Counted from the first letter of the stretch, positions 34,879 to 44,276 are shown. The stretch is DNA of 64,000 nt from Porphyrobacter sp. IPPAS B-1204 (GCA_003724185.1 RHGM01000002.1:126804-190803), one strand, 5' to 3'. Translations and numbers: made by a program. The notes: generated from the letters alone by a model not told the origin.

Positions 34879-36252
34879 TCATAGGGGGATATCGGTCAGC
34901 TTGGCGATGATGACCTCGGCCTTCTCGGTCGGCACAAACAACCGCGTGCGGTACTGAATCACCTCGGTGAAGCAACCGAGCGACTTGAACCAGGCAAGCT
35001 GGCCGGCAGGTGCCCCTGCAATCTCGATCCGCCACGATCCATTGACGCGGGAGCGCTTGAGCTCGCAGGGGACTGGGCGCACCAGCGCGATGCTTCCCCC
35101 GCCATGGATGGCGCGAAGGGTCTCCGATGGGTTGAGCGGGGCAGCGGTCTCAACGCCAAGATTCTTCAGCAGCTTGGCGACATGCTCGGGAAAGACCATT
35201 CGGCCGAGCCAAGACTTGCCTTCGGCATCGACGATCCGGTTGACAGCGAGATGATCGGAAGGAAGCGCCGACCAAATCGGCAACAGGAGGCCGGTCGCGA
35301 TCCGGATGATCTCAGTATCGACCGTATTGGCCGCATCCTCGGCCTCGGCCAACCAGGCCGCTGCGAAGCTCGACTGCTCGCAGGGCTCCCAAGCGGTTTC
35401 GAAGAGGTCATGCTCGCGAAGGAATTCGCGCCGCGTCGGGCGCCTAGTGTAGGCCTGCTCGAGGCAAATGGAGCTCCGGACCGTGACGGGCGTCAACGTG
35501 TTCTCGAAGATCTCGCGCATTCTGGCCGAAGGGGCAAACCAGTCTGGCATGATCGCCACGATGCGGCCACCAGCGCGCAAATGGGTGATGGCGGCGGCAA
35601 GATGGCGGACGGCTGCAAGGTGATCTGCGCCGCGTCCAAACGAGCGCGAGAATGGCGGGTTCATCAGGATCAGGGAAGGCCGGGTCTGGCCGCCAAGCGT
35701 GCTCGCGATCGCAGCGCCGTCATGGCCAGTGATCGAAACGCCCGGGAAGATATCGGCGATGCGCGAGCGGCGGACCTCGTCCTGCTCCTTGAGCTGCAGC
35801 TGGGCAACATGAGGAAGCTGCGCGATCAGCAGACCGTTTCCAGCGCTCGGCTCGAGGACGATATCGTCCGGCTGAGCATTCGCGAGCATGACGGCCACGG
35901 CGGCAAGATCGACGGGCGTCGAAAATTGCTGCCAGTCGATCTAGTCCTCGCTCCGTACGGTCTGGGTGGGCAGCTGCGCAGCGATTGCCATTGCCTTGTC
36001 GAGATCACCCGGGCTGAAGGCTGCAGCGCGTCGACCCGCGAGGCTCAGCGCAAGCGCATGCTCTAGCACCTCGAAGCTTTCGCGCTGGGTCCAACGGCCG
36101 GTTGCATCGCTTCCCCCAAAGGCGCTGGCCATGGCCTGGTTCATCGTCGCACGCGTGATGACGGTGCCGTTGTCGATAAGGATGGAAAGCGCGCGGGCGG
36201 CAAGCTGGGCGGGCGGGCGGCGCTGCGCCGCCGCTTCGAACAGATCTGTCAT
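34879..36252 (-). pseudogene. Strawberry-notch-like methylase/helicase gene, internally deleted
   Basis: Codons from ATG 36252 encode the N-terminal region (LAARALSILIDNGTVITRAT) and end SED-TAG (35941-35943). The same frame goes straight on with IDWQQFSTPVDLAAVAVMLA, VLEPSAGNGLLIAQLPHVAQ (SAM-binding) and LILMNPPFSRSFG (methylase NPPF). Near 35450 it jumps to the C-terminal part of this family (ATGLLLPIWSALPSDHLAVN, KSWLGRMVFPEHVAKLLKNL). The whole helicase/ATPase centre of these ~1400-residue plasmid proteins is missing. Both the TAG (probably an original Gln codon) and the deletion abolish normal function. Confidence 0.75.
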
Positions 36253-36295
36253 GGGGGTCTCCTGGGTTCGGCTTGCCTCTCCGCAGGCGAAGCAA

Positions 36296-36317
36296 CCCTC
36301 CCCTCCCCCTCCCCTTT
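36296..36317 (-). promoter_or_regulatory. G-rich leader tract before the strawberry-notch-like gene
   Basis: The coding strand reads AAAGGGGAGGGGGAGGGGAG, then GG, between the toprim stop and the start codon at 36252. It has four G-runs with single-base loops, the clearest G-quadruplex candidate in the window. Confidence 0.5.
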
Positions 36318-37158
36318 AACTGGGTGCGGGAACCGCGGCCCAGTCCATATAGCTGGAAGGCGGTGGCATGCATCGGATGGTCAGCCCGTCGCGAGCGTAG
36401 GCCTCACGCGCCTTGATGCTGGCCCGACGGCCTTCCCCGTCGTTATCTTCTGCGATGAGAAGTTCCTCGATCTCGTCCGGCAGGAGGCAAAGTCCGAGCC
36501 GGGCAGCGCCAAGCGAAGACCAGGTCGGTACGTCGTGAAGGTCGGCGAAGCGCGCTGCGCTCTCGAAGCCTTCAGCAATTGCAAGAGTTTTGCCGGGTCG
36601 CCGCCCTTGCCAACTTCCCGCTTGAGGATTCCCGATCATGAGCTTGGCTGCATAGCCCTCCCCTCCAGGCCGCAGGAAGATACGCTGCACTGCTTTGATG
36701 TTGTTACCCTCGCGCACGCCAACCAGCACTGCTGGGAGGAACAGCGCAGTCGGTGCCTTTCCCTTCGGACAGCGCGGATGGAAGCGCAGGTCATCATATC
36801 GACCGGTGATATCGCGATAGTCGCAATAGGCCTCGCCCCATGTGCCCGCGATCGATTGTCCCTGCGCCCACAGGTTGCATGCAATCGCGGTCGAATTGAA
36901 AGAACGGCCTGGGCCACCCCGGAAGGTGTAGGGCATGCCGGGAACGATGGCCCTTAGTTCTCTCAGCACATCGGCGGGATCGCAGCCTGCAAAGCAATGC
37001 ACGAGGATGTCGCTATCTCCCTGGCGAAGCGAGAGGCTCGGAGTCTCGTCCATGTGGGCCGGACAGCGGCACATTGCGCTGTAACCAGACCAATTGCCGC
37101 CAAGGGCTCCGACCAGGTCAATGAGGCGCTGTGAGGGCGGTTTTGCAGTAATGGGCAT
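36316..37158 (-). CDS. Toprim-domain primase-like protein (DUF7146)
   Basis: The 280-residue protein has an N-terminal CHC2-type zinc finger (CRCPAHMDETPSLSL, VHCFAGCDPADVLREL). A DUF7146 linker follows, then a toprim domain with LAIAEGFESAARFA (catalytic Glu) and LLIAEDNDGEGRRA (DxD). It resembles plasmid primase-helicase N-terminal parts but has no helicase domain. The start at 37158 is preceded by AAGGGA. It is probably involved in plasmid replication or transfer priming and appears intact. Confidence 0.85.
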   Translation of the reverse strand: MPITAKPPSQRLIDLVGALGGNWSGYSAMCRCPAHMDETPSLSLRQGDSDILVHCFAGCDPADVLRELRAIVPGMPYTFRGGPGRSFNSTAIACNLWAQGQSIAGTWGEAYCDYRDITGRYDDLRFHPRCPKGKAPTALFLPAVLVGVREGNNIKAVQRIFLRPGGEGYAAKLMIGNPQAGSWQGRRPGKTLAIAEGFESAARFADLHDVPTWSSLGAARLGLCLLPDEIEELLIAEDNDGEGRRASIKAREAYARDGLTIRCMPPPSSYMDWAAVPAPS

Positions 37159-37183
37159 GGCAATCCCTTTCGAGTTCCCACAT

Positions 37184-37198
37184 CCCCTCCCCCTTCCC
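37184..37198 (-). promoter_or_regulatory. G-rich leader tract before the toprim gene
   Basis: The coding strand reads GGGAAGGGGGAGGGG, 25 bases before the toprim start codon. Same class as the tracts at 29337, 33410 and 36296. Confidence 0.5.
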
Positions 37199-37689
37199 TC
37201 TCTCCCGGACCTGATATCGGGCGGTCCAGCAGCGGAAGTTGGAATCTTGTTATCAGTTTTGTCATAATGTTAGTAAGGAATGCACGGGCATTTGCAGGAG
37301 CAGGCATCCCGGTTCGTTACAACGCCGCAAGCCTGTTCATCGTGGTGCTTCACCCACGCAGCTGCTGCGCAAGAACTCAAACCGAGGCCGCTCGGTGGCG
37401 CCCTCGCCAGGGGTCTGATCATCCACGTCAGTCAGCCCCGATGCCATTGCGCCAAATTGCACCCGACTTATCGGACACCCCCGAAGAAATGTCGTGAGTT
37501 GATGCGGGAACCTTCTCATGGCGCGCTTCGCGCTAAGGCACGAAGCCGTTCCGACGGATGCTTGGGTGCGTCGGCACGATCAATGATGTCTGTGCGCATA
37601 GAATCTCACGCAGCGCGTCTTTTTGTGAAGGAAATGGTAAAAATTCTGGCAAGCCTAACGCGATTTTAAGGGCTTTGCGGCCATGACCC
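37199..37689. other. Divergent intergenic region, toprim/wecC
   Basis: Nearly 500 bases without a gene; it separates the plasmid module from wecC. An AT-rich patch (37248-37275, TTATCAGTTTTGTCATAATG) could hold promoter elements for the toprim gene, whose transcription runs left. I see no strong element directly before wecC beyond AT-rich DNA at 37630-37660. Confidence 0.35.
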
Positions 37690-37716
37690 GTGCCGGAACA
37701 CTGGGACTTTGACCGC

Positions 37717-39021
37717 ATGAACGCACCTTTCGATGCCACCGCCGCGCTCGGGCGCAAGGCTATAGCGCATCCAGCACCAGACCATCAGGTAGCGGTGATC
37801 GGATTGGGCTATATCGGCCTGCCGACCGCGGCTCTGCTTGCGTCTTATGGTTGGAGCGTCTGCGGTGTCGATGTCTCGCAAAAGGTGGTCGACACGGTCA
37901 ATGCCGGTGGCGTGCACATCGAAGAGCGCGATCTCGACAGGCTGGTACACGACGCCATCACCGCTCAGACGCTGATCGCCTCTACACAAGTACCGACCGC
38001 AAGCTTCTACATGATCGCGGTGCCGACCCCGCTTGGGGATGGCAAGTCTCCCGACATAACCTTTGTCGAGGCCGCCGCCCGCGCCATCGCACCCAAGATT
38101 TTGCCTGGTGCTTGCGTGATCGTCGAGAGCACTTCGCCGGTGGGCACCACCGAGCGGGTGGCCGCGATTATTGCTGAGCTGCGCCCCGATCTCGTCGTAC
38201 CGAAAGACGGCGGGATAGAAGAGGCGGACATCGCGCTCGCCTATTGCCCTGAGCGGGTGTTGCCGGGCAGGATCGTCAACGAACTGGTGCATAATGACCG
38301 GGTTATCGGCGGCGTCACCCCTGCCTGCGCAGAACGCGCGGCGGTGCTCTACACAAGCTTTGTGAAAGGTGACTGTCTCTACACCACAGCCCGCGTGGCA
38401 GAGACCGTAAAGCTGGTCGAAAACTCGTTCCGCGACGTCAACATCGCCTTTGCCAACGAGTTGTCGATGATCGCCGATGTATTTGAGGTGGATGTATGGG
38501 AGGTGATCCGCCTCGCCAACCGCCACCCTCGGGTAAACATCCTCCAGCCGGGCCCGGGCGTGGGTGGGCACTGTATTGCGGTCGATCCGTGGTTTCTGGT
38601 CGCGGGCGCGCCTGCCGCCGCGCGGTTGGTGCGGACCGCACGCGAGGTCAATGACCACAAGGCGGTGCACACCGAGGGTAAGATCCGCGCGTTGCTAGAT
38701 GCCGCGCCGGATGGGAAGGTTGCCCTCCTCGGCCTCGCCTTCAAGCCTGACATCGACGACTTTCGCGAAAGCCCTGCCTTGGAAATTGCCGAGGCGCTGG
38801 CACATACGCACGGAAATCGCATCCTCGTGGTCGAGCCCTTTACCGATGAACTGCCGGCGGCACTATCCGGCACGGGCGCGCAGTTGGCAACTCTTGACGC
38901 CGCGCTCCGGCAGGCGGAAATTGTTGTGGTACTGGTGGATCATACCGCTTTCAAACATCTTGGGTCCGATGATCTTTCAGGCAAGCTCGTGTTTGATACC
39001 CGAGGGATGCTGCGGCGATGA
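37717..39021 (+). CDS. wecC: UDP-N-acetyl-D-mannosaminuronate dehydrogenase
   Basis: The enzyme oxidises UDP-ManNAc to UDP-ManNAcA with NAD+, a precursor of surface or exopolysaccharide. About 434 residues contain the N-terminal Rossmann motif (VIGLGYIGLPTAALLASYGW), AVPTPLGDG, and the VKLVENSFRDVNIAFANELS helix. The catalytic Cys is in GPGVGGHCIAVDPWF, and the C-terminal UDP-binding domain has GLAFKPDIDDFRESP. A GTG at 37690 is an alternative start; ATG 37717 is closer to the conserved region. Its stop overlaps wecB (ATGA), so the two are one operon. Confidence 0.92.
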   Translation: MNAPFDATAALGRKAIAHPAPDHQVAVIGLGYIGLPTAALLASYGWSVCGVDVSQKVVDTVNAGGVHIEERDLDRLVHDAITAQTLIASTQVPTASFYMIAVPTPLGDGKSPDITFVEAAARAIAPKILPGACVIVESTSPVGTTERVAAIIAELRPDLVVPKDGGIEEADIALAYCPERVLPGRIVNELVHNDRVIGGVTPACAERAAVLYTSFVKGDCLYTTARVAETVKLVENSFRDVNIAFANELSMIADVFEVDVWEVIRLANRHPRVNILQPGPGVGGHCIAVDPWFLVAGAPAAARLVRTAREVNDHKAVHTEGKIRALLDAAPDGKVALLGLAFKPDIDDFRESPALEIAEALAHTHGNRILVVEPFTDELPAALSGTGAQLATLDAALRQAEIVVVLVDHTAFKHLGSDDLSGKLVFDTRGMLRR

Positions 39022-40154
39022 GCGCGGGTGGCGCGGAGCCTCGCGTTCTCGTGACCTTTGGCACCCGGCCCGAGGCCATCAAGATGTTCCCCGTGGTCGC
39101 TGCGTTGCGCGAGACCGGGTTGTTCGACGTCAAGGTGGTGGTGACAGCGCAACACCGCGAATTGCTCGACTCGGTCCTTGCACTTGCTGAACTTACGCCT
39201 GATCTGGATCTTGATCTGATGACACAGGACCAGTCTCTGGACGGTCTTGCGAGCCGCATCCTCACGCGTTTTGGCGAGGCCCTGGACGCGCTGCGTCCGG
39301 ATCGTGTGCTGGTGCATGGCGATACGCTGACCACTATGATGGCCAGCCTTGCATGCTATTTTCGCCGGATTCCGGTGGGTCACGTGGAGGCGGGTCTCCG
39401 CAGCGGGGACATCTATTCGCCTTGGCCTGAGGAGGTGAGCCGTAAGGTCACCGGTGTGATTGCAGACCTGCATTTTGCCCCAACAGCGACTGCGGCTGCA
39501 GCTTTATACGCTGAAAACGTTCCGGAAAAAGCCATACACATAACGGGCAATACAGTGATTGATGCCCTGCTGTTTGCGCAGCAAAAGATCACTGCCGATC
39601 CCGGCCTTGCGCCCACCATCGCACCGCTGCGGGAGCGGTTTGCAGGTAAGCGGATCATTGCGGTGACAGCGCACAGACGCGAGAATTTCGGCCCGGGGAT
39701 GCAGCAGATAGCGCAGGGATTGCAGACACTCGCTTCGCGTGACGATGTCGCGATTATCTACCCGCTCCACCCCAATCCCAAAGTCGGCGAGGTTATGCGG
39801 CCAGCACTCGCTGGTTACGACAATATCGCGTTGATTGACCCTTTGGACTACCTCGATTTCGTCGCCATGATGGCCGCGAGCGATATCGTGCTAACCGATT
39901 CTGGCGGTATCCAGGAAGAAGCGCCAAGCCTCGGCAAGCCAGTGCTGGTGATGCGCGACACGACGGAGCGACCAGAAGGCGTTGCTAGCGGAACGGCGCT
40001 TCTGGTTGGCGCTGATGCTGGTGTTATCGTTGAGCAGGCCACGCGCTTGTTGGACGATCCGAAAGCCTATCAGGCCATGGCCCGCGCGCACAATCCCTAT
40101 GGCGATGGCACGGCCAGCACGCGGATTGCCGAACTGATCGTCACCTTGAGCTGA
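39018..40154 (+). CDS. wecB: UDP-N-acetylglucosamine 2-epimerase
   Basis: The enzyme converts UDP-GlcNAc to UDP-ManNAc, the substrate of WecC. The 378-residue non-hydrolysing epimerase has VTFGTRPEAIKMFPVV, GHVEAGLRSGDIYSPWPEE, ITGNTVIDAL, VTAHRRENFG and the LTDSGGIQEEAPSLGKPVLV signature. Length is normal. It overlaps wecC by four bases. No further ECA or polysaccharide genes follow; an IS fragment and the cysD remnant come next. Confidence 0.95.
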   Translation: MSAGGAEPRVLVTFGTRPEAIKMFPVVAALRETGLFDVKVVVTAQHRELLDSVLALAELTPDLDLDLMTQDQSLDGLASRILTRFGEALDALRPDRVLVHGDTLTTMMASLACYFRRIPVGHVEAGLRSGDIYSPWPEEVSRKVTGVIADLHFAPTATAAAALYAENVPEKAIHITGNTVIDALLFAQQKITADPGLAPTIAPLRERFAGKRIIAVTAHRRENFGPGMQQIAQGLQTLASRDDVAIIYPLHPNPKVGEVMRPALAGYDNIALIDPLDYLDFVAMMAASDIVLTDSGGIQEEAPSLGKPVLVMRDTTERPEGVASGTALLVGADAGVIVEQATRLLDDPKAYQAMARAHNPYGDGTASTRIAELIVTLS

Positions 40155-40419
40155 CAAGCCCGCGCCCAGAATCATTAGATGGGAAGTGCGTGCTGAGCGT
40201 CCCTGGCCTACGGTCTGGCACTTTTGCCGACAGAACATGGCCCTCGCTTGCCAATCCGGAAATCAAGAACGGCATTGTCAGGCCTTCTGCGGTGTTTGCA
40301 TTGTAACGCAGCTGCACCGCATCGTCCTGAGCGGTTTTGCCCCCGCACCATAACGGCCATCCGACCATTGCTGCATTCCCTACGGACATGATGGGCCAAG
40401 GCTCGCCTCTGCTTGGACA

Positions 40420-40720
40420 AAGCCTTGTCATCCATGATCACCAAGGCATTGCTGCCGACAGCCGCGGCATCAGCCTCGAGCTCAAGCTCCCGTTCAAGTG
40501 CAATGTCGTACCATATTTCAACGCCGATAAAATGGTTCAGCAGGTCCTGGCCATTCCCGGGTGAGAGCAGAGCCATCGGCTGAACTCTCCGGTAGCCCTC
40601 AGGGCCGATCAATCCCTCAACATAAGCCGGAGACATCCGGGCTCTGCAGGTTACTGGTGCTATCTCGCCCTTTGCGAGAAGCCTTGAGTGCGAGTGCGCG
40701 TCGAGGGCAAGCCTCACCAT
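40420..40720 (-). pseudogene. Transposase fragment, IS701-like
   Basis: The minus strand encodes YVEGLIGPEGYRRVQPMA, DLLNHFIGVEIWYD and ALVIMDDKALSKQ. These match the order of the IS701/IS4-type N-terminal motifs (YxxGLL...R..EPMA; LxHF...W; first catalytic Asp in the xxDDTxxxK position). Beyond this the frame breaks, and no inverted repeats were found. It lies between wecB and the cysD remnant and may have mediated the cysD deletion. Confidence 0.5.
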
Positions 40721-40777
40721 CGGTAGGGAAAGGCAAAATTGCTTGCCGCACGCTTGGCAACCTATACCTGCACGCTC

Positions 40778-40921
40778 ATGCGCAGTCTGACCCATCTCGA
40801 ACGGCAGGAAGCCGAAAGCACCGATATCTTCCATGACGTCGTGGCCGAACCGGAAAACCGCGCTATCAACGAAGCGCAATCGGCAAGCATAGAAGACAAG
40901 AAGCAGGAGGGTTATTTCTGA
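40778..40921 (+). pseudogene. cysD: cysD remnant: first and last codons fused in frame
   Basis: Forty-seven codons from ATG 40778. Residues 1-27 match the start of sulfate adenylyltransferase subunit 2 ([24 protein letters not shown]). Residues 28-47 match its very end ([20 protein letters not shown]). About 250 intervening codons, including the whole PP-loop ATP site, are gone, yet the frame and the TGATG overlap with cysNC are kept. The peptide cannot make APS. Retention of the ends keeps the translational link to cysNC. Confidence 0.88.
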
Positions 40922-42831
40922 TGGATACGCCCTCCTCCTTCCAGACCGATACCTTGATCGCCGAGGATATCGATACCTATCTCGATAAGCACCAGCACAA
41001 GAGCTTGCTGCGCTTCATCACCTGCGGCAGCGTCGATGATGGCAAGTCAACCCTGATCGGTCGGCTGCTTTATGACTCCAAGATGATCTTCGAAGACCAG
41101 CTCGCCGCGCTGGAAAGCGACAGCAAGCGTCACGGCACGCAAGGCGAGGACATCGACTTCGCGCTGCTGGTCGACGGCCTCGCCGCCGAGCGCGAACAGG
41201 GCATCACCATCGACGTCGCCTACCGGTTCTTCACGACCGAGAAACGCAAGTTCATCGTCGCGGACACGCCGGGGCACGAACAATACACCCGCAACATGGT
41301 GACGGGCGCCTCCACCGCCGATCTGGCGGTGATCCTGATCGATGCGAGGAAGGGCGTGCTGCAACAGACGCGGCGGCATTCCTATCTCGTCCATCTGCTC
41401 GGCATTCGCCATGTGGTGCTGGCGGTGAACAAGATGGATTTGGTCGGTTATGATCAGACCGTCTTTGACAGCATCGTGGCCGATTACCGCGCCTTTGCGG
41501 ACGGCATCGGCATCGCGGATTTCACCGCCATCCCGATTTCCGGATTCAAGGGCGACAACATCACTGCACTTTCGGACAACACCCCTTGGTATCGCGGCCC
41601 GGCGCTAATCGCGCATCTCGAAACCGTCGAAGTCGATGCCGCCGCCGCGCAAGGCGCGCCGTTCCGGATGCCGGTGCAGTGGGTCAACCGCCCCAACCTC
41701 GATTTCCGCGGCTTTGCCGGCCAGATCGCCAGCGGCACGATCCGCCCCGGCGATGCGGTGCGGATCGTGCCTTCGGGCAAGACCAGCACCGTGAAGTCCA
41801 TTGTGACCTTCGACGGCGATCTCGACGAGGCGGTTGCAGGCCAATCGGTCACCCTCACCCTCACCGACGAGGTCGATTGCAGCCGGGGTGACGTGATCGC
41901 GGCGGCGAGCGACCCGCCGCAAGCCTCCGACCAGTTCTCCGCGACCTTTGTGTGGATGGACGAGGAAGCGTTGAAGCCGGGGCGCGGTTACTGGCTGAAG
42001 ATCGGCACCCAGACCGTCACCGCCACAGTGCAGCCGCCCAAGTACGAGATCGACGTGAACAGCCTCGAACATCTCGCGGCCAAGACGCTGGGTCTGAACA
42101 GCATCGGCGTGGCCGAATTCGCGACCGACCGGCCGATCGCCTTCGAGCCCTATGCGAAAAATCGCCAGCTCGGCGGGTTTATCCTGATCGACAAGTTCAC
42201 CAATGCCACGGTCGCCGCGGGAATGATCGCATTCAGCCTGCGCCGCGCAGATAATGTCCACTGGCAGCCCGTCAGCATCACCCGCGATGATCATGCCGGG
42301 ATGAAGAACCAGAGGCCCAAGGTGCTGTGGTTCACCGGCCTTTCGGGCTCAGGCAAATCGACCATCGCCAACGAGGTGGAAAAGCAGCTGTTCGTGATGA
42401 ACCGCCACACGTTCCTGCTGGATGGCGATAATGTCCGCCACGGCCTCAACCGCGATCTGGGCTTTACCGAGGCCGACCGGATCGAGAATATCCGCCGGGT
42501 GGGTGAGGTGGCCAAACTGATGGCGGACGCCGGGCTGATCGTCCTGACCGCCTTCATCAGCCCCTTCCGCGCCGAACGCCAGATGGTGCGCGAAATGCTG
42601 GCACCTGGCGAGTTCATTGAAATCTTCGTCGACACCCCGCTTAGCGTCGCCGAGGCGCGTGATGTAAAGGGCCTCTACAAAAAGGCGCGCAGCGGCCAGC
42701 TCAAGAACTTCACCGGGATCGACAGCCCCTATGAACCGCCCGAGCACCCCGAAATCCGCGTCAACACCGTCGACATGACGCCGGAGGAAGCCGCACGCTA
42801 CATCATCCAGCAGATCCTGCCGCTCAAATGA
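40921..42831 (+). CDS. cysNC: Bifunctional sulfate adenylyltransferase subunit 1 / APS kinase
   Basis: A fusion of 636 residues. The N-terminal CysN GTPase (about 25-440) has [19 protein letters not shown] (G1), [17 protein letters not shown] (G3) and NKMDLV (G4), plus EF-Tu-like barrel domains. The C-terminal CysC APS kinase (about 460-636) has [20 protein letters not shown] (P-loop) and [17 protein letters not shown]. It normally works with CysD to make PAPS. Here its CysD partner is deleted just upstream, so only the kinase half can act unless cysD is supplied elsewhere. Its stop overlaps cysQ. Confidence 0.96.
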   Translation: MDTPSSFQTDTLIAEDIDTYLDKHQHKSLLRFITCGSVDDGKSTLIGRLLYDSKMIFEDQLAALESDSKRHGTQGEDIDFALLVDGLAAEREQGITIDVAYRFFTTEKRKFIVADTPGHEQYTRNMVTGASTADLAVILIDARKGVLQQTRRHSYLVHLLGIRHVVLAVNKMDLVGYDQTVFDSIVADYRAFADGIGIADFTAIPISGFKGDNITALSDNTPWYRGPALIAHLETVEVDAAAAQGAPFRMPVQWVNRPNLDFRGFAGQIASGTIRPGDAVRIVPSGKTSTVKSIVTFDGDLDEAVAGQSVTLTLTDEVDCSRGDVIAAASDPPQASDQFSATFVWMDEEALKPGRGYWLKIGTQTVTATVQPPKYEIDVNSLEHLAAKTLGLNSIGVAEFATDRPIAFEPYAKNRQLGGFILIDKFTNATVAAGMIAFSLRRADNVHWQPVSITRDDHAGMKNQRPKVLWFTGLSGSGKSTIANEVEKQLFVMNRHTFLLDGDNVRHGLNRDLGFTEADRIENIRRVGEVAKLMADAGLIVLTAFISPFRAERQMVREMLAPGEFIEIFVDTPLSVAEARDVKGLYKKARSGQLKNFTGIDSPYEPPEHPEIRVNTVDMTPEEAARYIIQQILPLK

Positions 42832-43589
42832 GCCTTGCCAGCCTTTCCGATGCTGCACTGGCAGCGCATCTGGCCGAAGCCGCAGGGCGGCTCGCGCTGG
42901 AGGTGCGCGCAGGCAGTGGGCTGACAGGCAAGGCCTGCGGCGATGCCGGGGACGCTGCCGCAAACCGCCTGCTGTGCGATGCGATCCGCGCCGCGCGGCC
43001 GGATGATGGGCTGCTGTCCGAAGAAGAGAAGGACAACCCTGCCCGATTGAGCCAACGCCGCGTGTGGATCGTCGATCCGGTCGACGGGACGCGTGAGTAC
43101 TCGGAAGGCCGCGCCGATTGGGCGGTGCATGTCGCGCTGGCGGTGGATGGGGTTGCTGCGCTGGGTGCGGTGGCGTTGCCGGGGCTTGATGGCGGCATTG
43201 TGCTCCGCTCCGACCAGCCTGCCCCTTTGCAAGCGATGGCGCAGCGCCCGCGTTTCCTCGTCAGCCGCACCCGTCCTGCTTCAGAGGCTGAGGCCGTGGC
43301 GCAGGCGCTCGGAGGCGAGCTTGTCCCCTTGGGCAGCGCCGGGGCCAAGGCAATGGCAGTGGTCCGGGGCGAGGCCGAGGTCTATCTCCACTCAGGCGGC
43401 CAGCACGAATGGGACAGCTGCGCGCCGGTTGCTGTGGCGCAGGCGCACGGCCTCCACTGTTCGCGCATTGATGGCAGCCCGCTGGTCTATAATCAGGCTG
43501 AGACCTTCATGCCCGATCTGCTGATCTGCCGCGCTGAGTTGGCCGAGCAGGTTCTGGCCAAGATTGCGCATCGCGCTGGCATCATTTAA
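42828..43589 (+). CDS. cysQ: 3'(2'),5'-bisphosphate nucleotidase
   Basis: CysQ removes the 3'-phosphate from PAP/PAPS, recycling the by-product of sulfate transfer. The 253-residue inositol-monophosphatase-fold protein has the metal-binding signatures [24 protein letters not shown] and [13 protein letters not shown]. It starts at ATG 42828 within the end of cysNC (ATGA) and forms a PAPS-metabolism operon with it. Proximity to wecBC suggests, but does not prove, sulfation of a polysaccharide. Confidence 0.93.
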   Translation: MSLASLSDAALAAHLAEAAGRLALEVRAGSGLTGKACGDAGDAAANRLLCDAIRAARPDDGLLSEEEKDNPARLSQRRVWIVDPVDGTREYSEGRADWAVHVALAVDGVAALGAVALPGLDGGIVLRSDQPAPLQAMAQRPRFLVSRTRPASEAEAVAQALGGELVPLGSAGAKAMAVVRGEAEVYLHSGGQHEWDSCAPVAVAQAHGLHCSRIDGSPLVYNQAETFMPDLLICRAELAEQVLAKIAHRAGII

Positions 43590-43765
43590 AACCCGAACGT
43601 GATCTGATCCAAAGGGCGGACTGCATAGGCAAAGCGTGCCAGTTTGATCTGAGGATATTGCGCGGGAATCCACACAAGCAGGCGCATGGCATTACCATTG
43701 ATGTTGTCCACTTCCTGTATGTCTTTTTCGTTGCGCCGCAGTAACGACCAATAGCGTCGTGTCAC
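43586..43765 (-). CDS. Short ORF or gene fragment, 59 aa, convergent to cysQ
   Basis: From GTG 43765 to TAA 43586, overlapping the cysQ stop as TTTAAA. The sequence is protein-like: [54 protein letters not shown] run of eight A residues directly precedes the start, so this may be the 3' end of a longer frameshifted gene. Family unknown. Confidence 0.35.
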   Translation of the reverse strand: MTRRYWSLLRRNEKDIQEVDNINGNAMRLLVWIPAQYPQIKLARFAYAVRPLDQITFGF

Positions 43766-43859
43766 TTTTTTTTGCCTGTGCCAGCCTCAAGCGGAAATTT
43801 TTTCCCAATTGACACTGAGGGTTAGCAAGTGATGCTTGGCCACTGACGTGAGGTGGACC

Positions 43860-44276
43860 ATGCCAGTGAAATCCGTCATCTCCAGCCTTCTCGCGCTCTC
43901 GCTGCAAGGCGCAGCCTTTGCGCATGAGGTGGAGCTGGTGCAATTCGATGGGGCTGCAGTCCAGGATGTTGTCATCCATGTTGGTCCTGTGCGTGTGCCA
44001 GCAAATGCAGCAGCTGTTATGCAAGCCCCCGATCTCACCGCTGCGCTGTCGGCTGATTTTGCCCAGATTGGTGCACCAACCATTGCACAGCCTGTCGCTC
44101 CCGCGCCTCGATCAGGGTTTCGGATTGGATGCAAAGAGGGACCGCTTCATCAGGTCTGGCGCTTTCGGGGCCATCCTCGCCGATCTTCGGTGCGGGTTGC
44201 GGCGATGTGCGGTACCAACCCCGGATGGAACTTCCTTCGTCAACCGAGACACGACGCGCCCGGCTTTTTCCGCTGA
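43860..44276 (+). CDS. Exported N-terminal ORF, probably part of the transglycosylase gene
   Basis: ATG 43860 has an ideal GAGGTGG site and opens a signal peptide (MPVKSVISSLLALSLQGAAF, then AHEVELVQFDG). The mature part is Ala/Pro-rich and loses protein-like character after about residue 90 (Trp/Arg/Cys-rich). The adjacent frame encodes an SLT domain that lacks a signal peptide. Most likely both belong to one exported lytic transglycosylase split by a frameshift between about 44080 and 44230. Confidence 0.5.
   Translation: MPVKSVISSLLALSLQGAAFAHEVELVQFDGAAVQDVVIHVGPVRVPANAAAVMQAPDLTAALSADFAQIGAPTIAQPVAPAPRSGFRIGCKEGPLHQVWRFRGHPRRSSVRVAAMCGTNPGWNFLRQPRHDAPGFFR

Noticed and set aside
3579..35943. 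UAG recoding (amber reassigned to Gln) as explanation of internal TAG codons
   Set aside because: TAG ends intact genes here (for example the GGDEF gene at 24927 and the recombinase at 52658), and the same pseudogenes also carry TGA, TAA, frameshifts and deletions. Decay is simpler; kept only as a testable finding.
35104..36066. 320-codon plus-strand frame opposite the strawberry-notch-like gene
   Set aside because: Antisense to clear methylase motifs (SAGNGLL, NPPF); no independent support.
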